Position numbers and translations under genes: made by a program. From positions 1,096,474 through 1,160,473 of the forward strand of contig JAJEKV010000025.1 in assembly GCA_021234155.1 (NCBI GenBank): 64,000 nucleotides of DNA. Direction: 5' to 3'. Numbering within the stretch: position 1 is the stretch's first letter; the number at the start of each line of letters is the position of its first letter. This DNA comes from Isoetes taiwanensis. Lineage: Eukaryota > Streptophyta > Lycopodiopsida > Isoetales > Isoetaceae. Below the pieces are notes generated by a model that worked only from the letters and a program-made list of their open reading frames with translations, was not told where the DNA came from and searched no databases. Shown in pieces: positions 1-10,354 of this stretch.

Positions 1-3000
1 TTTAGAAGTGAGTGAAGACCAGATGGCAACATCAAACCCTTCTCTTACAAATGCTAACAGTGATGCTAACCCTGGCCTACAGTAAAAAAACCTGTATCCT
101 AAATTGAATTGAAGCTCATCTTTCTGGATCTGTTGGTATCTTGAGTTAATATTTTCATTCTTGTGCACACTCTTGCCCAACACAGAATTTAAGTCAAAGA
201 TAATGAGTTTTCTCCCTGACTTAGATGATTCACCTGTCAGCAAGAAAACACTTGAGAGTCTATTCACAATTGATAATTACATTTCAGATTACACAATTGA
301 GAAAACACCTTGATAATTACACAATTGTTATTTGCACAGGTGTAAATGAGACAAAAAAAATCATTTTTAGCACGCCAGCCTAACCAAGCGTGCAACCCTC
401 CTTGCAATTCTAGGCTATCCACGTGGAGCCTCCACCTCACCAAATACTAACGTGGCATTGACTACCACCATTAGATCTCTATTTTATAAGATCTAGGGCT
501 ATGAAAATTAGAAAAAGGCAAAAAAAATACACGGAGATGTGAATGGGTTTAGCAACTTCCTGCCGTTTCTCTCCCCTGCTTCGCTTCCTTTACCAGAAAG
601 AAATCCTGGCTTTCATGAAATATGTTTCCAACGTTTGCTCCCTCTTCTCATCGAATGGCTATTTGCATGTGTATTGTTGTTGCATGGGAGGTCTCATGCA
701 TGCCCCCCCCCCCGTTTAAAAAGCTCGATTCTTCCACTTTTGAAGCTCCAGCTATGGCGTTTGTACATGAGGATATTGCGGCTATGGCGGATAAGGTCAT
801 TTGTGGCTTAGCTTTATTTATCCGACACTCTTTTTAAGGCCCTATCGATATTTTCTCTTGCGGGGATCGAAATTTGCCATCCGTGATTTGTTCTCGAGGA
901 TATCATATTTTCTCGATTCGCATTGTACAATGACGCTTTTCAAAGATTAATCAGAAGGTAGACTCATTTTTTATCATTCAAAGGCAGTTTATTTCTTCGT
1001 GATAATCCGTGTATTCCCTATTTTAAGCAAAGATCTTGCTTCAATCCTTCCACAAGATAATCACGATTTACACTTGAAGTAGGATTTAGGGTTCGAGAAA
1101 GTAAAGCTTGTATGCTTAACATAAGTGGTGATGGCATATAAGAAACATATGCTTTGTTTCATTTGACTTTCCCACCCTTGAAATAATTTCAGTCTAACAA
1201 TATCGCACACAATATGTTCTAGGTATTCCAATGGAATCTTCAAAGTAAGGCTCCTTCAAAATACATCCAATGCCAAAATGTGGTGGGAAATCTTAAATCT
1301 TTCGTCATTGATTCCTAACTATTGTAGCTGAAAGGAATCACATTATCACCCAAATTTTAGTTTTCTTAGTGGAATTAACCATTTGGAATACGTGGGACTT
1401 GGAAAAGCTTGTAGAAAGAAGGAATCAATTCCAAATTCTGCTCCTCATGAGATACTAAGCTAAGACAAGAGAGGACAACATTATAGTTAGTGCACTGTGG
1501 ACTACTCTATTTGTGCACATCCGATTTTTCGTGAGTGGGATGCACAGTTTGTATGAACTTGATTCCATTTTAGACCAATCATCACTTACTTGTTTGCTCC
1601 AACTTCTTGCTTTTGTTCTTGATGACAAGCAGCGTACCTGCTATATTTGCGGTGTCTTGATCGAGTACGCAAAAGTCGAGACTTAAAATGCAAATCCAAA
1701 AGATGTGCGATTTGACGGCAACACATTTGACATCATTACCAATGCAGTAACTACTGGTCTCTCATGGTCATGCTTAGAAGAACTGCATTATTTTTATTTA
1801 TGCATTTAATTCAACTGCCATTATTGTTGTCCTTGTTGTCCCGGTATTATGGTGCCCTCGCTTGGAACTCATAGTATCCGGTGTCTGACCTCTCATTGTA
1901 GTCTAAAAATAGCCATATTCTATGCCCCTGTGTAGGTTTTATACCTTTATGCGAGAAGTTAGAAAAATTGCCACAATTCATCATAGTGCAAAAAAAAGGA
2001 AGAAATGATGATATAGATAAATCAAGAGCTCAACTGACAACTTCAAGCCTGCGAATCCAAAATCTGTTTAGCCATCGCAGTTGAAGAGATAAAGAGATTG
2101 TAAGATCTTTATTCTTGTCAACATCAGTAATGCATATATGGGGGATCGGTGGTGCATATAAGAATTTCATACAAATGCTGTCATCTGGCTGCACAGACCA
2201 TCTTATGCCTTTGAGCTTGCTTACTTCCGGCATGCTAAACTTTAGAGTTCTTGCAGGTAGCATTCTACAGATCTATAACCACTGTTGGAACTACATCTGC
2301 CGCTAGACCAGGATGTTGGTGAAGCTAAAGCATTGCATGTTGATGTTAAGGGAACACTTAGGCCAAAAGTCTGCTTCAAGTAGCCGAAAGGTGCAACATT
2401 CCTCATTCTAGATAAATTTTGTTATTATTCCTTAGGAATAAGTATATCTGAAGTATATGTTCAGTTTTACAATATGGACTAAATGGTGAAATATCCAGAG
2501 ACTTTAGGTGAAATGCAATGTCATATCATTATGGAAACACATTCGGAGCTTGTGATTTGCATTGAAAAACATTATATTAGTCCATTTGTGATATATATAT
2601 ATTTCTGGTAGAAAAGCATATACGCTTACTAACGTAAAGTATTACTTGTTCCGACTGCATAGATGATGGTACATGTTCTCTTTGGCGCATCATCACCCGA
2701 AAACCCAATGGCCCTCAATGTATCGCGGTTTGTAAGAGAGTGGCCACTCTACAAGCAAACTCCATACATCATGCACGGACATGAGACTCGTTGGCAAACC
2801 GATAATGCATCAACATTGTAAATGTGATGATGAAAAGGTTCTAAATAATGGGTGTTATAAAAATATACAACGTACATTATACTTTTATTGATTACTAGTT
2901 AAAGGAATACCAGAAATGTTTCTGCCTGAAAAAAAAAAGAAATACCTACAGAAAAATACTTCTTCATGAAGTATTTTACAACAATTAACAATCACATGCC

Positions 3001-6000
3001 TAACAAAAAATTGATCATTCTAACCTTGATTCTGAACATGGAACATGTCTCTGATGTTCTTGGGTGGTACCATTAATCGGATGTTATAAGTTCTGAGCCC
3101 AAGTTCTTGTTCGTGGCTTGGCTTGTAAATTCTTTGTTGCGGACTAAATATTCTAAATGTTGCAGACTAAATATTCTAAATGGTGTCTTCTATTAGAAGT
3201 TGTGTCTAGGGATCTTCTGTGACCCAGATAGACTAAATATTCTAAATGGTGTCTTCTATTAGAAGTTGTGTCTAGGGATCTTCTGTGACCCAGATAATGA
3301 ACTGGAAGGCTATCTTCTCCTCCAACACCAGGTTTGAAACATCAAGATATGCCATTTTTTTGCTAGTTGGGTTGGTTCTTTCATACATTTTGGCTTTGCT
3401 ACCTTGTAATGCTTTTAGACCTATCATGGTCTGTCAAGTGCTCAATATCCAGAGACTTTAGGTGAAATGTCATATCATTATGGAAATACATTCGGAGCTT
3501 TTAAGATGGCTGTTGATTACCTATGTTTTCCTTTATTCTAAATGCTAGTTCTCAGTGCACTACTTTCTTTAAATTGTTGCTAAATACCAAGCTCTATAAG
3601 AAAAAACTAAGAAATATGGATACCTTAAATGGAGGGGCATCATCTAAACTATCTAAACAACATATGCTATTTCAACCATGAACAATAAATTTCAATATAA
3701 TTTTTCCCTAATTATGCTTTCAAATGGTTTGAAAAAACGTAAAAGACAATTCAATTATCTTTTCCTATCCAATTACCTTGCCCTAATTTTCATGCGCCTA
3801 TATTTTCTATGGCCTCTGGCGTGCCTTTTTGCTAGTTCCATTATTTATTGAATACAAAGAAGCTCGGAGCATGGCTCATACAAAACTGTAATTTATAAAC
3901 AAGTCAAAGAGACTATCTACCCTGTGTAGGAACAACTGTTTGTATATTCATCTCGCCTTCTCCAATTAATGCCTCCATTAGATGATCCCTCCGTGACTTG
4001 GCATAGGCATCAGTGAACCAACTGGGTGTCGTCTGCATGGTGCACAAATATTAGAGGACTATATCAACAAACAACTAATAGGAAAATAACATGTTCTACT
4101 TACAAAAATGGAGCTTGGTTGTGCAGCAACCATGGCATCTATGAATTTGTGCATGTAAGCCACAATGTACATGCAAGGGTTGCTGGTACTAGTTTCTGGC
4201 ACTTTAGGACAGAAGACAGCAGCATCAAAGTTCTTCCTACCATGGCTTAAGCTGTTGGATCCCAGTATCATGTTATTGATCACAAGCTTATGAAACCTGC
4301 AAAATTGCAATGTGAGAATAAACAAAGCATAAGAAATTGCAATATGAGAATAATCAAATCATAAAAAACAAAACAGAAATTCATACTTACTTCTGGACCA
4401 CTTTAGCATCGGGTACATAGCCTTTGACAGGAGAGAGAATCTGTATACTTGGGCTAGCTATAGATGGAAGAGTGCTTTTCAATGGACCAGCAAGCACAAG
4501 TATTGCCAATGCCACATTTGGGCCTTGCAGAATTGGAACAAATATGTATTGGCATCTTGCAATCAAAATGCCATCCAGCCCTTCCTTTATGTGAGTGTTC
4601 TGTACATCTGCCCTTCCCCCCTCTCCCTTCCCCTCCCCCTCCCCCCCCCTCCGTTCTTGAGGGAATTCACAAAATTCTGGAAGCTGTCCGATCGGAACAT
4701 AAAAAACTTGTGTTTCCAATCAGATGAAAGACAGCTACAAAGGTACCTGCACACAAATCCAAAATACATATTAATACATAAGATGAGTGACTTAGGGAAT
4801 GAAATAACATAAATATGTTTAAATGCTATCCTACCTCCCATAGACATCTACCATCTTAGAGGTCAAGTCCAGCTTCCAGCGGAACTCGTCAACATCACTT
4901 TGAAAGACAGAGGGTGCAGGCTTAGGAGGACAGTCCCTATAACGAGTGAATGGAACCAACCTTTTCAGTCGATCCACTAAACTGTACAAGGAAACAATAG
5001 CATTAGCAAAAGAATATATCTATTGTAATCAATTGTATATTACTCACCTTGTTTTTTCATCACCTGCTTCAGCATCTTCTGTGGACTGCTGCACCTTCTT
5101 TGTTATCACATCAATATCTGCTTGTAGGTCCTCCTCTTCATCTTCCGGTTCTGGCTCAGCAGGATCATTTTCCTTCAGGGCCTGTGATCGTGTCTTATGT
5201 ACAAAACAAATGTGGTTAATTATCATAAATCTAAGATGTTTAACAAAATTAGCTCATCTTACACATACCTCTTTCTTGGTGGTGGTGGCCCTTTTTTGCC
5301 TGGAGATTTTCTTTTCGGAGGACGTTTTTTTGTTGTTGGAGATTTTGCCTGTTTTTTGCCTCTTGGAGTTACATCACCAGCATTCTTTTGCCTCCTCTTT
5401 GGAGTGGACTCAACAACCAACTCAACTTCCTCTTCCCTGCACTCTCTTGGGTTAAAATCTAGATCTGTGTCCATTGTAGCTTCTGTAATAGGTCCAGAAC
5501 TGGCATCTGCAGATGATGCTGAGACAGAAGCTGAATCTTTCTTAGGAGCTTCTCCAATTAGTAATTTAGCACTTGGTGATGAAAGTGTTTCTGTTGGAGC
5601 AGTCAATGAAGGCTCTGCACCTACAACTGCTTTAGCTTTCTCAACTTCCATCCTCTCTATTTCCTCAACTTCACTTTGCCATGTTCGAAGAGGCACTTTG
5701 CAGATGGTTCTATTACCAGCACTGTAAATGTCATTGGTGATCCGAACCGAAAGGTTTGGTCTGATTGATTCACCGCTTATGGTCAATAAAATCTGTAAAG
5801 AGATTCGATGCAGATGGCTCAAGAACATCACCCATGAAAGGTGCTTCTGGGATAGGAACAGCCTCATCTGCAAACAAATGATCTAAATTTCAATAGACAT
5901 AAAAGAAATGAAAACAGAACTTAAACAATGAGAAATATCAGGTACATTCTGGTACATTCAGCTTCAACATGTACATTTCATGTACAGAAAATGTACCAAA

Positions 6001-6845
6001 TGTACGTAACTACATTTAACTGTAGCCAAATGTACATGTAATGTACCTCAATGTACCTTATGTACATTTAAGGTACCTAGAATTACCTAGAAGTGCCTAG
6101 ATGTACCTAGAATTACCTTGAATTACCTAGATGTACCTAGATGTACCCAGGTATACAGTTAGGGAATGTAGATCTATGCCCAAAAAATGCACATACTTAT
6201 GAATCCATCTACAGATGACTCTAAAAATAAATGCATGTACATCTATTTGCAGATGTAGACTCCATTAGATACATGTGCAACTGATACTTCTACAGTCCAA
6301 GCTAAAAAATAAAAGCATCAATAAACAAGCAAATATATGCCTATGTACCTCTGCTTACAGATGTACACTAAAAGTTATACATGTACAAGGAATAGCAATG
6401 CACTGAAAGCCATACATGTAGAACTATGCAGATTACAATAACAAATATGAATTAAGAGAAATATAAGTTTAAATTTTGAGAGTAATGCATACCTCTCATA
6501 GCAGGGAAACCAAGCTGAATTCGAATGCCCTCATCCCAGATGCAACCTTTTATGCAATTCTGTTTTTTATGGACCAGATAACACAAGCAGAAGAGGCAAT
6601 AAGCATCTCTGCATGGAGCTAGCAGCAACAAACCAGATTTGCCAAAGCCTTGGCCACAACAGGTACATGAACTGAATGTGATGAACTGCTCTATAGAAGT
6701 AGCTCCTACAGGGTAGGGCCTCGGGTGCAGAACAATAGGTCCTGCTCTCCCCATGAAATCCAAAATCTGTGAATGCCTTTGCTGAACCAATGCAATGCAA
6801 TTAAGTTCTTCCTTTGCTTGTTCAATTGAGATTTCAAGATAGAAT
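1..6845 (-). CDS. Multi-exon RING-like / FCP1-NIF-like protein gene (left copy, partial, frame-broken)
   Basis: Minus-strand exons inferred from GT/AG sites and phase are about 6845-6493, 5867-5269, 5181-5048, 4981-4835, 4746-4391, 4296-4104, 4032-3921 and 233-1 (continues off the window). The first exon has a Cys-rich RING-like block (CTCC, then PCRDAYCLFC, then CIKGC). The second is acidic/serine-rich and ends in a basic KKRPPKRKSPGKK nuclear-localisation-like tract. The last visible exon has IFDLNSVLG and, further on, RPGLASLL...FDVAIWSS, which fit an FCP1/NIF HAD-like fold. The usual second catalytic Asp (DxD) is Asn here, so phosphatase activity is doubtful. Reading frame is lost near 5765 and in the poly-G run near 4640; both could be sequence errors. 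The first coding base upstream of 6845 is uncertain. The full protein family was not recognised. Confidence 0.6.
2030..2263 (-). other. Exon-like open frame inside the insertion, unidentified
   Basis: A 77-codon frame with balanced composition, containing KLKGIRWSVQPDDSICMKF, PPIPHICI and a C-terminal RWLNRFWIRRLE. It looks more protein-like than the surrounding AT-rich frames. No family was recognised. Its position inside the arm-specific insertion would fit a captured host gene fragment, but this is inference. It may be chance. Confidence 0.25.
3165..3296. repeat. 66-bp perfect tandem duplication
   Basis: The unit starting GACTAAATATTCTAAATGG and ending GACCCAGATA occurs twice in immediate succession at 3165-3230 and 3231-3296. 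A fragment of the unit also precedes it. It lies within the 3.5 kb insertion. Confidence 0.9.
5940..6165. repeat. GTAC-rich degenerate tandem repeat in an intron
   Basis: This stretch is a run of short variants of AATGTACC, ATGTACATT and CTAGATGTACCTAGAATTACC, all centred on the palindrome GTAC. It sits in the intron between the RING-like exon and the acidic exon of the minus-strand gene. The same tract is present in the right arm at about 60245-60475. Two-fold symmetric units make it able to fold on itself in either strand. Confidence 0.85.
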
Positions 6846-6990
6846 GGCAAGTATGATGTCAAATATAGTGTGTTGTAGCAAGGTTGGTATGATGAAAAAC
6901 ATGATGGCAAATATGATGTGTGGTGTTGTGTTGTGTGCTGATATGTGGTGTTGTTATTGTATGATGGCAAATGTGATGTATATCAAGTTG
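6845..6990. repeat. Degenerate ATGATGGCAAATATGATGT repeats between divergent genes
   Basis: Imperfect repeats of ATGATGGCAAATATGATGTG and GTGGTGTTGTGTTG lie between the divergent first exons of the two gene models. The tract can be read on the minus strand as a Tyr/His/Thr-rich peptide fused to the RING-like exon. I consider that reading low-complexity and cannot tell whether it is translated. It may be the shared promoter or 5' region. Confidence 0.6.
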
Positions 6991-7069
6991 TGCTATGATA
7001 CAACTCACTAACACATGTCTCCCTAATTGCACACTTTCACAACTTATTAAATACATAGCATCAATCTAC

Positions 7070-8469
7070 AGAACAGGCTTTAACGGCTGCTAAAGCCAAA
7101 CTTCAGTATGGAAAAGAGAATCAGCAAAAACTCGAAAGGCAAATTGAACTTCTTGAACTTGAAAAGAGAAAGGTCAAGCTTGAAATCAAGAAAAATGAAG
7201 ATGTCATGAATAAGCAACCTGAAACTATAGCAGGTATCATGTACATTAACAGGTTGAGGGAGAAGGATCTTAATGAAAGAATCTTACCTGGCATTAGATT
7301 TTTGAAGAAGGAGATGGCTGATGTGGGCTTTGAAACAAAGCTAGCCATTGAGAACATATATGAGCTAGAGCCTAGATTTCAGAGATTTTAGCTGTACATG
7401 GAGGGGGATGAAAGTCCTTGTCCTTTTGATCCAGTATTACCACCTCTACCACTAGCAACAGAAGTAGAAGGAGACACAAACTGTCTCTATTGTGGATGGT
7501 CCTTTCAGTGGCAGGGGTGGCCTTTGCCTATTGTGTTAGTCAAATGCAGTCACCGGTATAATATCCCATATTTGAGCCATCATTTGAGGTAATCATTAGG
7601 CTGTTGTAGTTTGTAACGGTCCTAGCCACCTAATGGGTCAATATACCTATTTATGTATGTATATACATATTCATGGCATATATGCAGCATGATATTAGGG
7701 TTTTATCTCTTTGGAGAAAGGATTGTTGCAGAGCATGAAGGTAGGGAGCAATTCTGGGCAGTTTTGGAGCCCAAAATTTGAAGCATCATATCTCGGCAAC
7801 CCGAGATCCTTTTCGTGTGATTTTTCTTTTTGTTGGAAAGGTCTTTAAGTAAGCTTTCCGGAATGGGTCTGATCAAGCCAAAACTCATCCGTATGCAAAA
7901 GTTATGACAGAAATAGTGATGCTGAGTCAGAATTGACTGCACTATGCCTATTCTTCTGCAGTTTGCTTCTTGGAGCTAGAAGACGATCTTTGGAGGCGCA
8001 ATCAATTACAAGGGGTCCAGAGGTCTATGTGGAAAGAAATTATCAGGTGGGGTTTTTCTTTTGATCAATTGAGATGTGCTATGAGCTGCCATGATTAGTC
8101 TACTGTAACGGGCCCATGGTAGACCGCTCGAGTATTCGAACCTTGAATGTGCCTGTGGGGCGTTCCCGAGACACCGGCATAAATGGGTAGAAGCGACTAC
8201 TCATAAACGTCTAGACGGTTTCGCCCAGTTGGTTAAGGGCATGTCGGTTAGGAACGTTACATAGTTCAAGATCTCCTTTCAATTTTGAAATTACACAGTT
8301 ATTCATGTGCTGTTGCAGGCATACAAGGAAGTGTTGTTATTGCAGATGTCAACACATGATGTCCTCCCCATGGTTGCGTGCTTTTGGTGGCAATGAGTTT
8401 GCACAAGAAAATGAAAAAAAGTATGAAGAAGTATCCAAGTATGTGACAGCAGCAGAAAAGGAAGAATAA
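7070..8469 (+). CDS. Coiled-coil plus RING-like zinc-finger gene (left copy), with an in-frame TAG
   Basis: An exon opens after an AG acceptor at about 7069 and encodes a highly charged coiled coil (KLERQIELLELEKRKVKL) and then NERILPGIRFLKKEMADVGF. An in-frame TAG at 7389-7391 interrupts the frame. The same frame then continues to a zinc-finger-like block with CLYC, VKCSHRY and YLSHHL, up to a GTAATC donor at about 7590. After an intron, an acceptor at 8317-8318 leads into CCYC...SSPWLRAFGG...EKKYEEVSKYV, ending in TAA at 8467-8469. CxxC...CxH...CxxC resembles a RING finger with some ligands changed. The TAG is shared by the right-arm copy, so it predates the duplication or is a real regulatory stop. 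The gene starts head-to-head with the minus-strand gene. Upstream exons were not identified. Confidence 0.55.
8104..8261 (-). mobile_element. Solo LTR of a TRIM element
   Basis: A 158-bp unit begins TGTAACGGGCCC and ends GAACGTTACA, with TG...CA ends. It matches both LTRs of the complete TRIM at 57882-58285 in the other arm. Here only one LTR remains, and it lies inside the intron of the coiled-coil/RING-like gene. The strand follows the PBS-bearing copy. The flanking target duplication is not clear. Confidence 0.88.
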
Positions 8470-8636
8470 CCCAGGGGTAAAACAGTCAAGTTACAGCTTT
8501 GCTATTTTACTTACACACTAGCTTGATGACTGCTGAATTTGCAGTTGACTCAGAAGCAATAGAAGCAGATGTGAAGGAGAAGATACTAACTTATGACCAT
8601 GTATCTAAAGATGGTACTATTTTGATCCATGATTAA

Positions 8637-8917
8637 TGTTGTCTGGCAATGATGTGGAGCTTCAATTGCCATAGTCTAATCAATATTGGCCAATATCATG
8701 TTAGAACCATGAATATATCCATGGTATGTTCTGGTATCTCCATTGCATATTCTGTTAAAACCAGTGCCTTTTATAAAAACACACTAAATACGTTTATACC
8801 AGGTTCGTGCCATAATAAGAGGAATAGCTATTTGCTTTTGTGACACGTTTCTATTTTGCTAGATGAAGAAAGATATCTTCACGTTTAATCCAAAAGCCGG
8901 GAATCGGTGTTGGTTCA
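8637..8917. other. End of left arm and upstream region of the plastid-protein gene
   Basis: Homology to the right arm stops at about 8756 (ATTCTGT). From there to the ATG at 8918 the sequence is unique within the window and is the likely promoter/5' UTR of the following small gene. An exon-like frame reading VDSEAIEADVKEKILTYDH lies at about 8543-8636, just upstream, after a TTTGCAG acceptor, and may be a last exon of the preceding gene. No TATA box could be chosen with confidence. Confidence 0.4.
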
Positions 8918-9614
8918 ATGGCGAGCATCGCTCTGAAATTGTGCTATGGTATTGAAAATCGAGGCGATTTTTGTTGCAATTCGCAGTTTAGTGCAAGATT
9001 CTGTAGTGCGCGACCTTTGGGCCGTAGCTGCCCTGCATTTGTAAAATTGAGCGGAAATAGGAGTTCCCTTTTGAGCAGAGCTGAGAAGTCCGGCAATGAA
9101 GATAAGAGTAGCGATGGCGAAGCCAAAGAAGATGAGATAGGTAATTTTAAATTGCTCTTTTCCTTCCATTGCTCTGTTTTTTTAGCCCCTTTCATTTTTA
9201 GGGTTGTGACTTGCAAGTTACGTTCTCACACCATATCCGGTTAGATTTTTTCTGCTGTCGTATGAACTTTAATCCGGAAATGCCTATCAGCCATTTTTTC
9301 CTTACCTGATATGTGGCGTTTTGCATCTTCTGATGAATCTGGAAAACATCCAAAAGGTTTTCATATTCATATAGAATGATAATCTCTTGATATCTCTATA
9401 TTTAATTTGAAAATGCATAGCTGTATTGTTAGAACAGAGCACATATACTAATGCTGCCTTTGTCATAATCTGCATGTTTGCAGGCATGTTTCAGCGCATA
9501 ACCACCTCTGCTCAGATATTTGTTGCAGCCCTGTTTTGGATTATACTGTTTTTTGGCTCAACTGCATGGGAAGGAAGATCCAAAACACCAAAAGGTGGAG
9601 GCAGATCCAAATGA
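8918..9614 (+). CDS. Small two-exon putative plastid membrane protein
   Basis: Exon 1 is 8918 to about 9139 (MASIALKLCYG... to EDEI). A GTAATT donor opens a roughly 340-bp intron that ends TTTGCAG at about 9483. Exon 2 reads GMFQRITTSAQIFVAALFWI and ends GGGRSK with TGA at 9612-9614. The product is about 117 residues. It has a Ser/Arg-rich, acid-poor N-terminus like a chloroplast transit peptide, a charged linker and one hydrophobic segment (FVAALFWIILFFG), followed by a basic tail. I infer a plastid or thylakoid single-pass protein. The family is not recognised. No lesions are seen, so this is one of the few apparently intact host genes. Confidence 0.65.
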
Positions 9615-10354
9615 AATGTAATTTCTTAGAGCTCATGCCTGTATCTACTTACAACCTTGTCCAGTTTGCTGCATCAAATTCTGCAGCAAAGAGTAACATG
9701 CTTGGATTGTAAAAACACAATTTGAAGCATGACATCGGAGCATGTTCCCAGGTTATTCTACACTTAGCTCCATGAAATTGGTATATTTGAATGGTTGCTA
9801 ACATATACAATATACAGAAATGAATAATTAACTATCTTTGTAATATATTAGATTGTTATGTATGCATCTATGTAACTTGCACGATGTATTAAAGATGTAA
9901 TACTTGAAGCATGTCAATGTTCACTATAATTCTTATATATGGTTCAATTGGTCACGAGGAGTTTGGTGTAAAAAAATTAATGGATTTTGTTTCAGCCTTT
10001 CAATTCAAGTGTTTGGACGATCTCCAGGGAAACAAAACAGATTTATATGCTGGCAAGAATAACACAACATCCACCTTTGTCAATACATATCTTGAAAATT
10101 TAAAGATTGGAAGTAGAAAAGCAATTTAATTCAATCCAATTACATGTCAAACATCTTGAAAATTTAATATTTAAATTGTATGTGCTTTAAAAAATGTCTT
10201 TTCTATTTTCTTGATTGGTTTCATTCTATATGTCATTTATGTAAGCCACAAAATTCTGCAAATATCACTTTTAACTATTTATCTTCCACCATGGAATACA
10301 TTTCCATTTATATATACAACAAAAAAAATCCCTAGACATGTATATAATTCTTAA
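9615..10354. other. Intergenic region, no gene seen
   Basis: AT-rich sequence between the 3' end of the plastid-protein gene and the convergent LEA-2 gene. A short plus-strand frame near 9911-10129 has no recognisable features. It probably holds the 3' UTRs and polyadenylation signals of both genes. Confidence 0.5.

Larger units (their letters stand above)
369..3835. mobile_element. 3.47 kb insertion unique to the left arm, with short inverted ends
   Basis: The right arm reads straight through this position (TCATTTTT followed by CCATTATT near 62540). The left arm breaks after TCATTTTT and resumes at TTCCATT near 3836. The inserted segment starts AGCACGCCAG and ends CTGGCGTGCC + TTTTTGCTAG, giving a 9-bp inverted match GCACGCCAG/CTGGCGTGC just inside the ends. 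Only a 2-bp TT could be a target duplication. No transposase is visible, so it is a non-autonomous DNA element or a composite insertion. It lies in the intron between two exons of the FCP1-like gene. Its right end (3600-3800) is related to 12355-12610. Confidence 0.7.
1..8756. repeat. Left arm of a giant inverted repeat
   Basis: The sequence from base 1 to about 8756 reappears in reverse complement at about 57389-62911. Matching landmarks include the FCP1-like exon at 1-233, the GTAC-rich intron near 6000, the coiled-coil exon at 7070-7391 and the final shared CATATTCTGT near 8756. The arm probably extends beyond base 1. Two length differences separate the arms: a 3.5 kb insertion at 369-3835 found only here, and a solo LTR here where the right arm has a whole TRIM. 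Exons and introns both match, so this is a segmental duplication and not a processed copy. An assembly collapse is unlikely because the arms differ at many sites. Confidence 0.93.

Noticed and set aside
539-837. Short plus-strand frames in the left-arm insertion
   Set aside because: Overlapping frames with no motifs, next to a C homopolymer; no support for coding.
369-3835. Helitron ending in CTAG
   Set aside because: CTAG/T is present at 3832-3835, but the matching 5' TC lies in sequence also present in the empty right arm, and no proper 3' hairpin precedes CTAG.
4464-4812. Proline-rich plus-strand frames
   Set aside because: They come from the C-run that is the reverse of the G-rich part of a minus-strand exon.
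5940-6165. CRISPR array
   Set aside because: Units are short, degenerate and contiguous, with no unique spacers; this is a plant intron.
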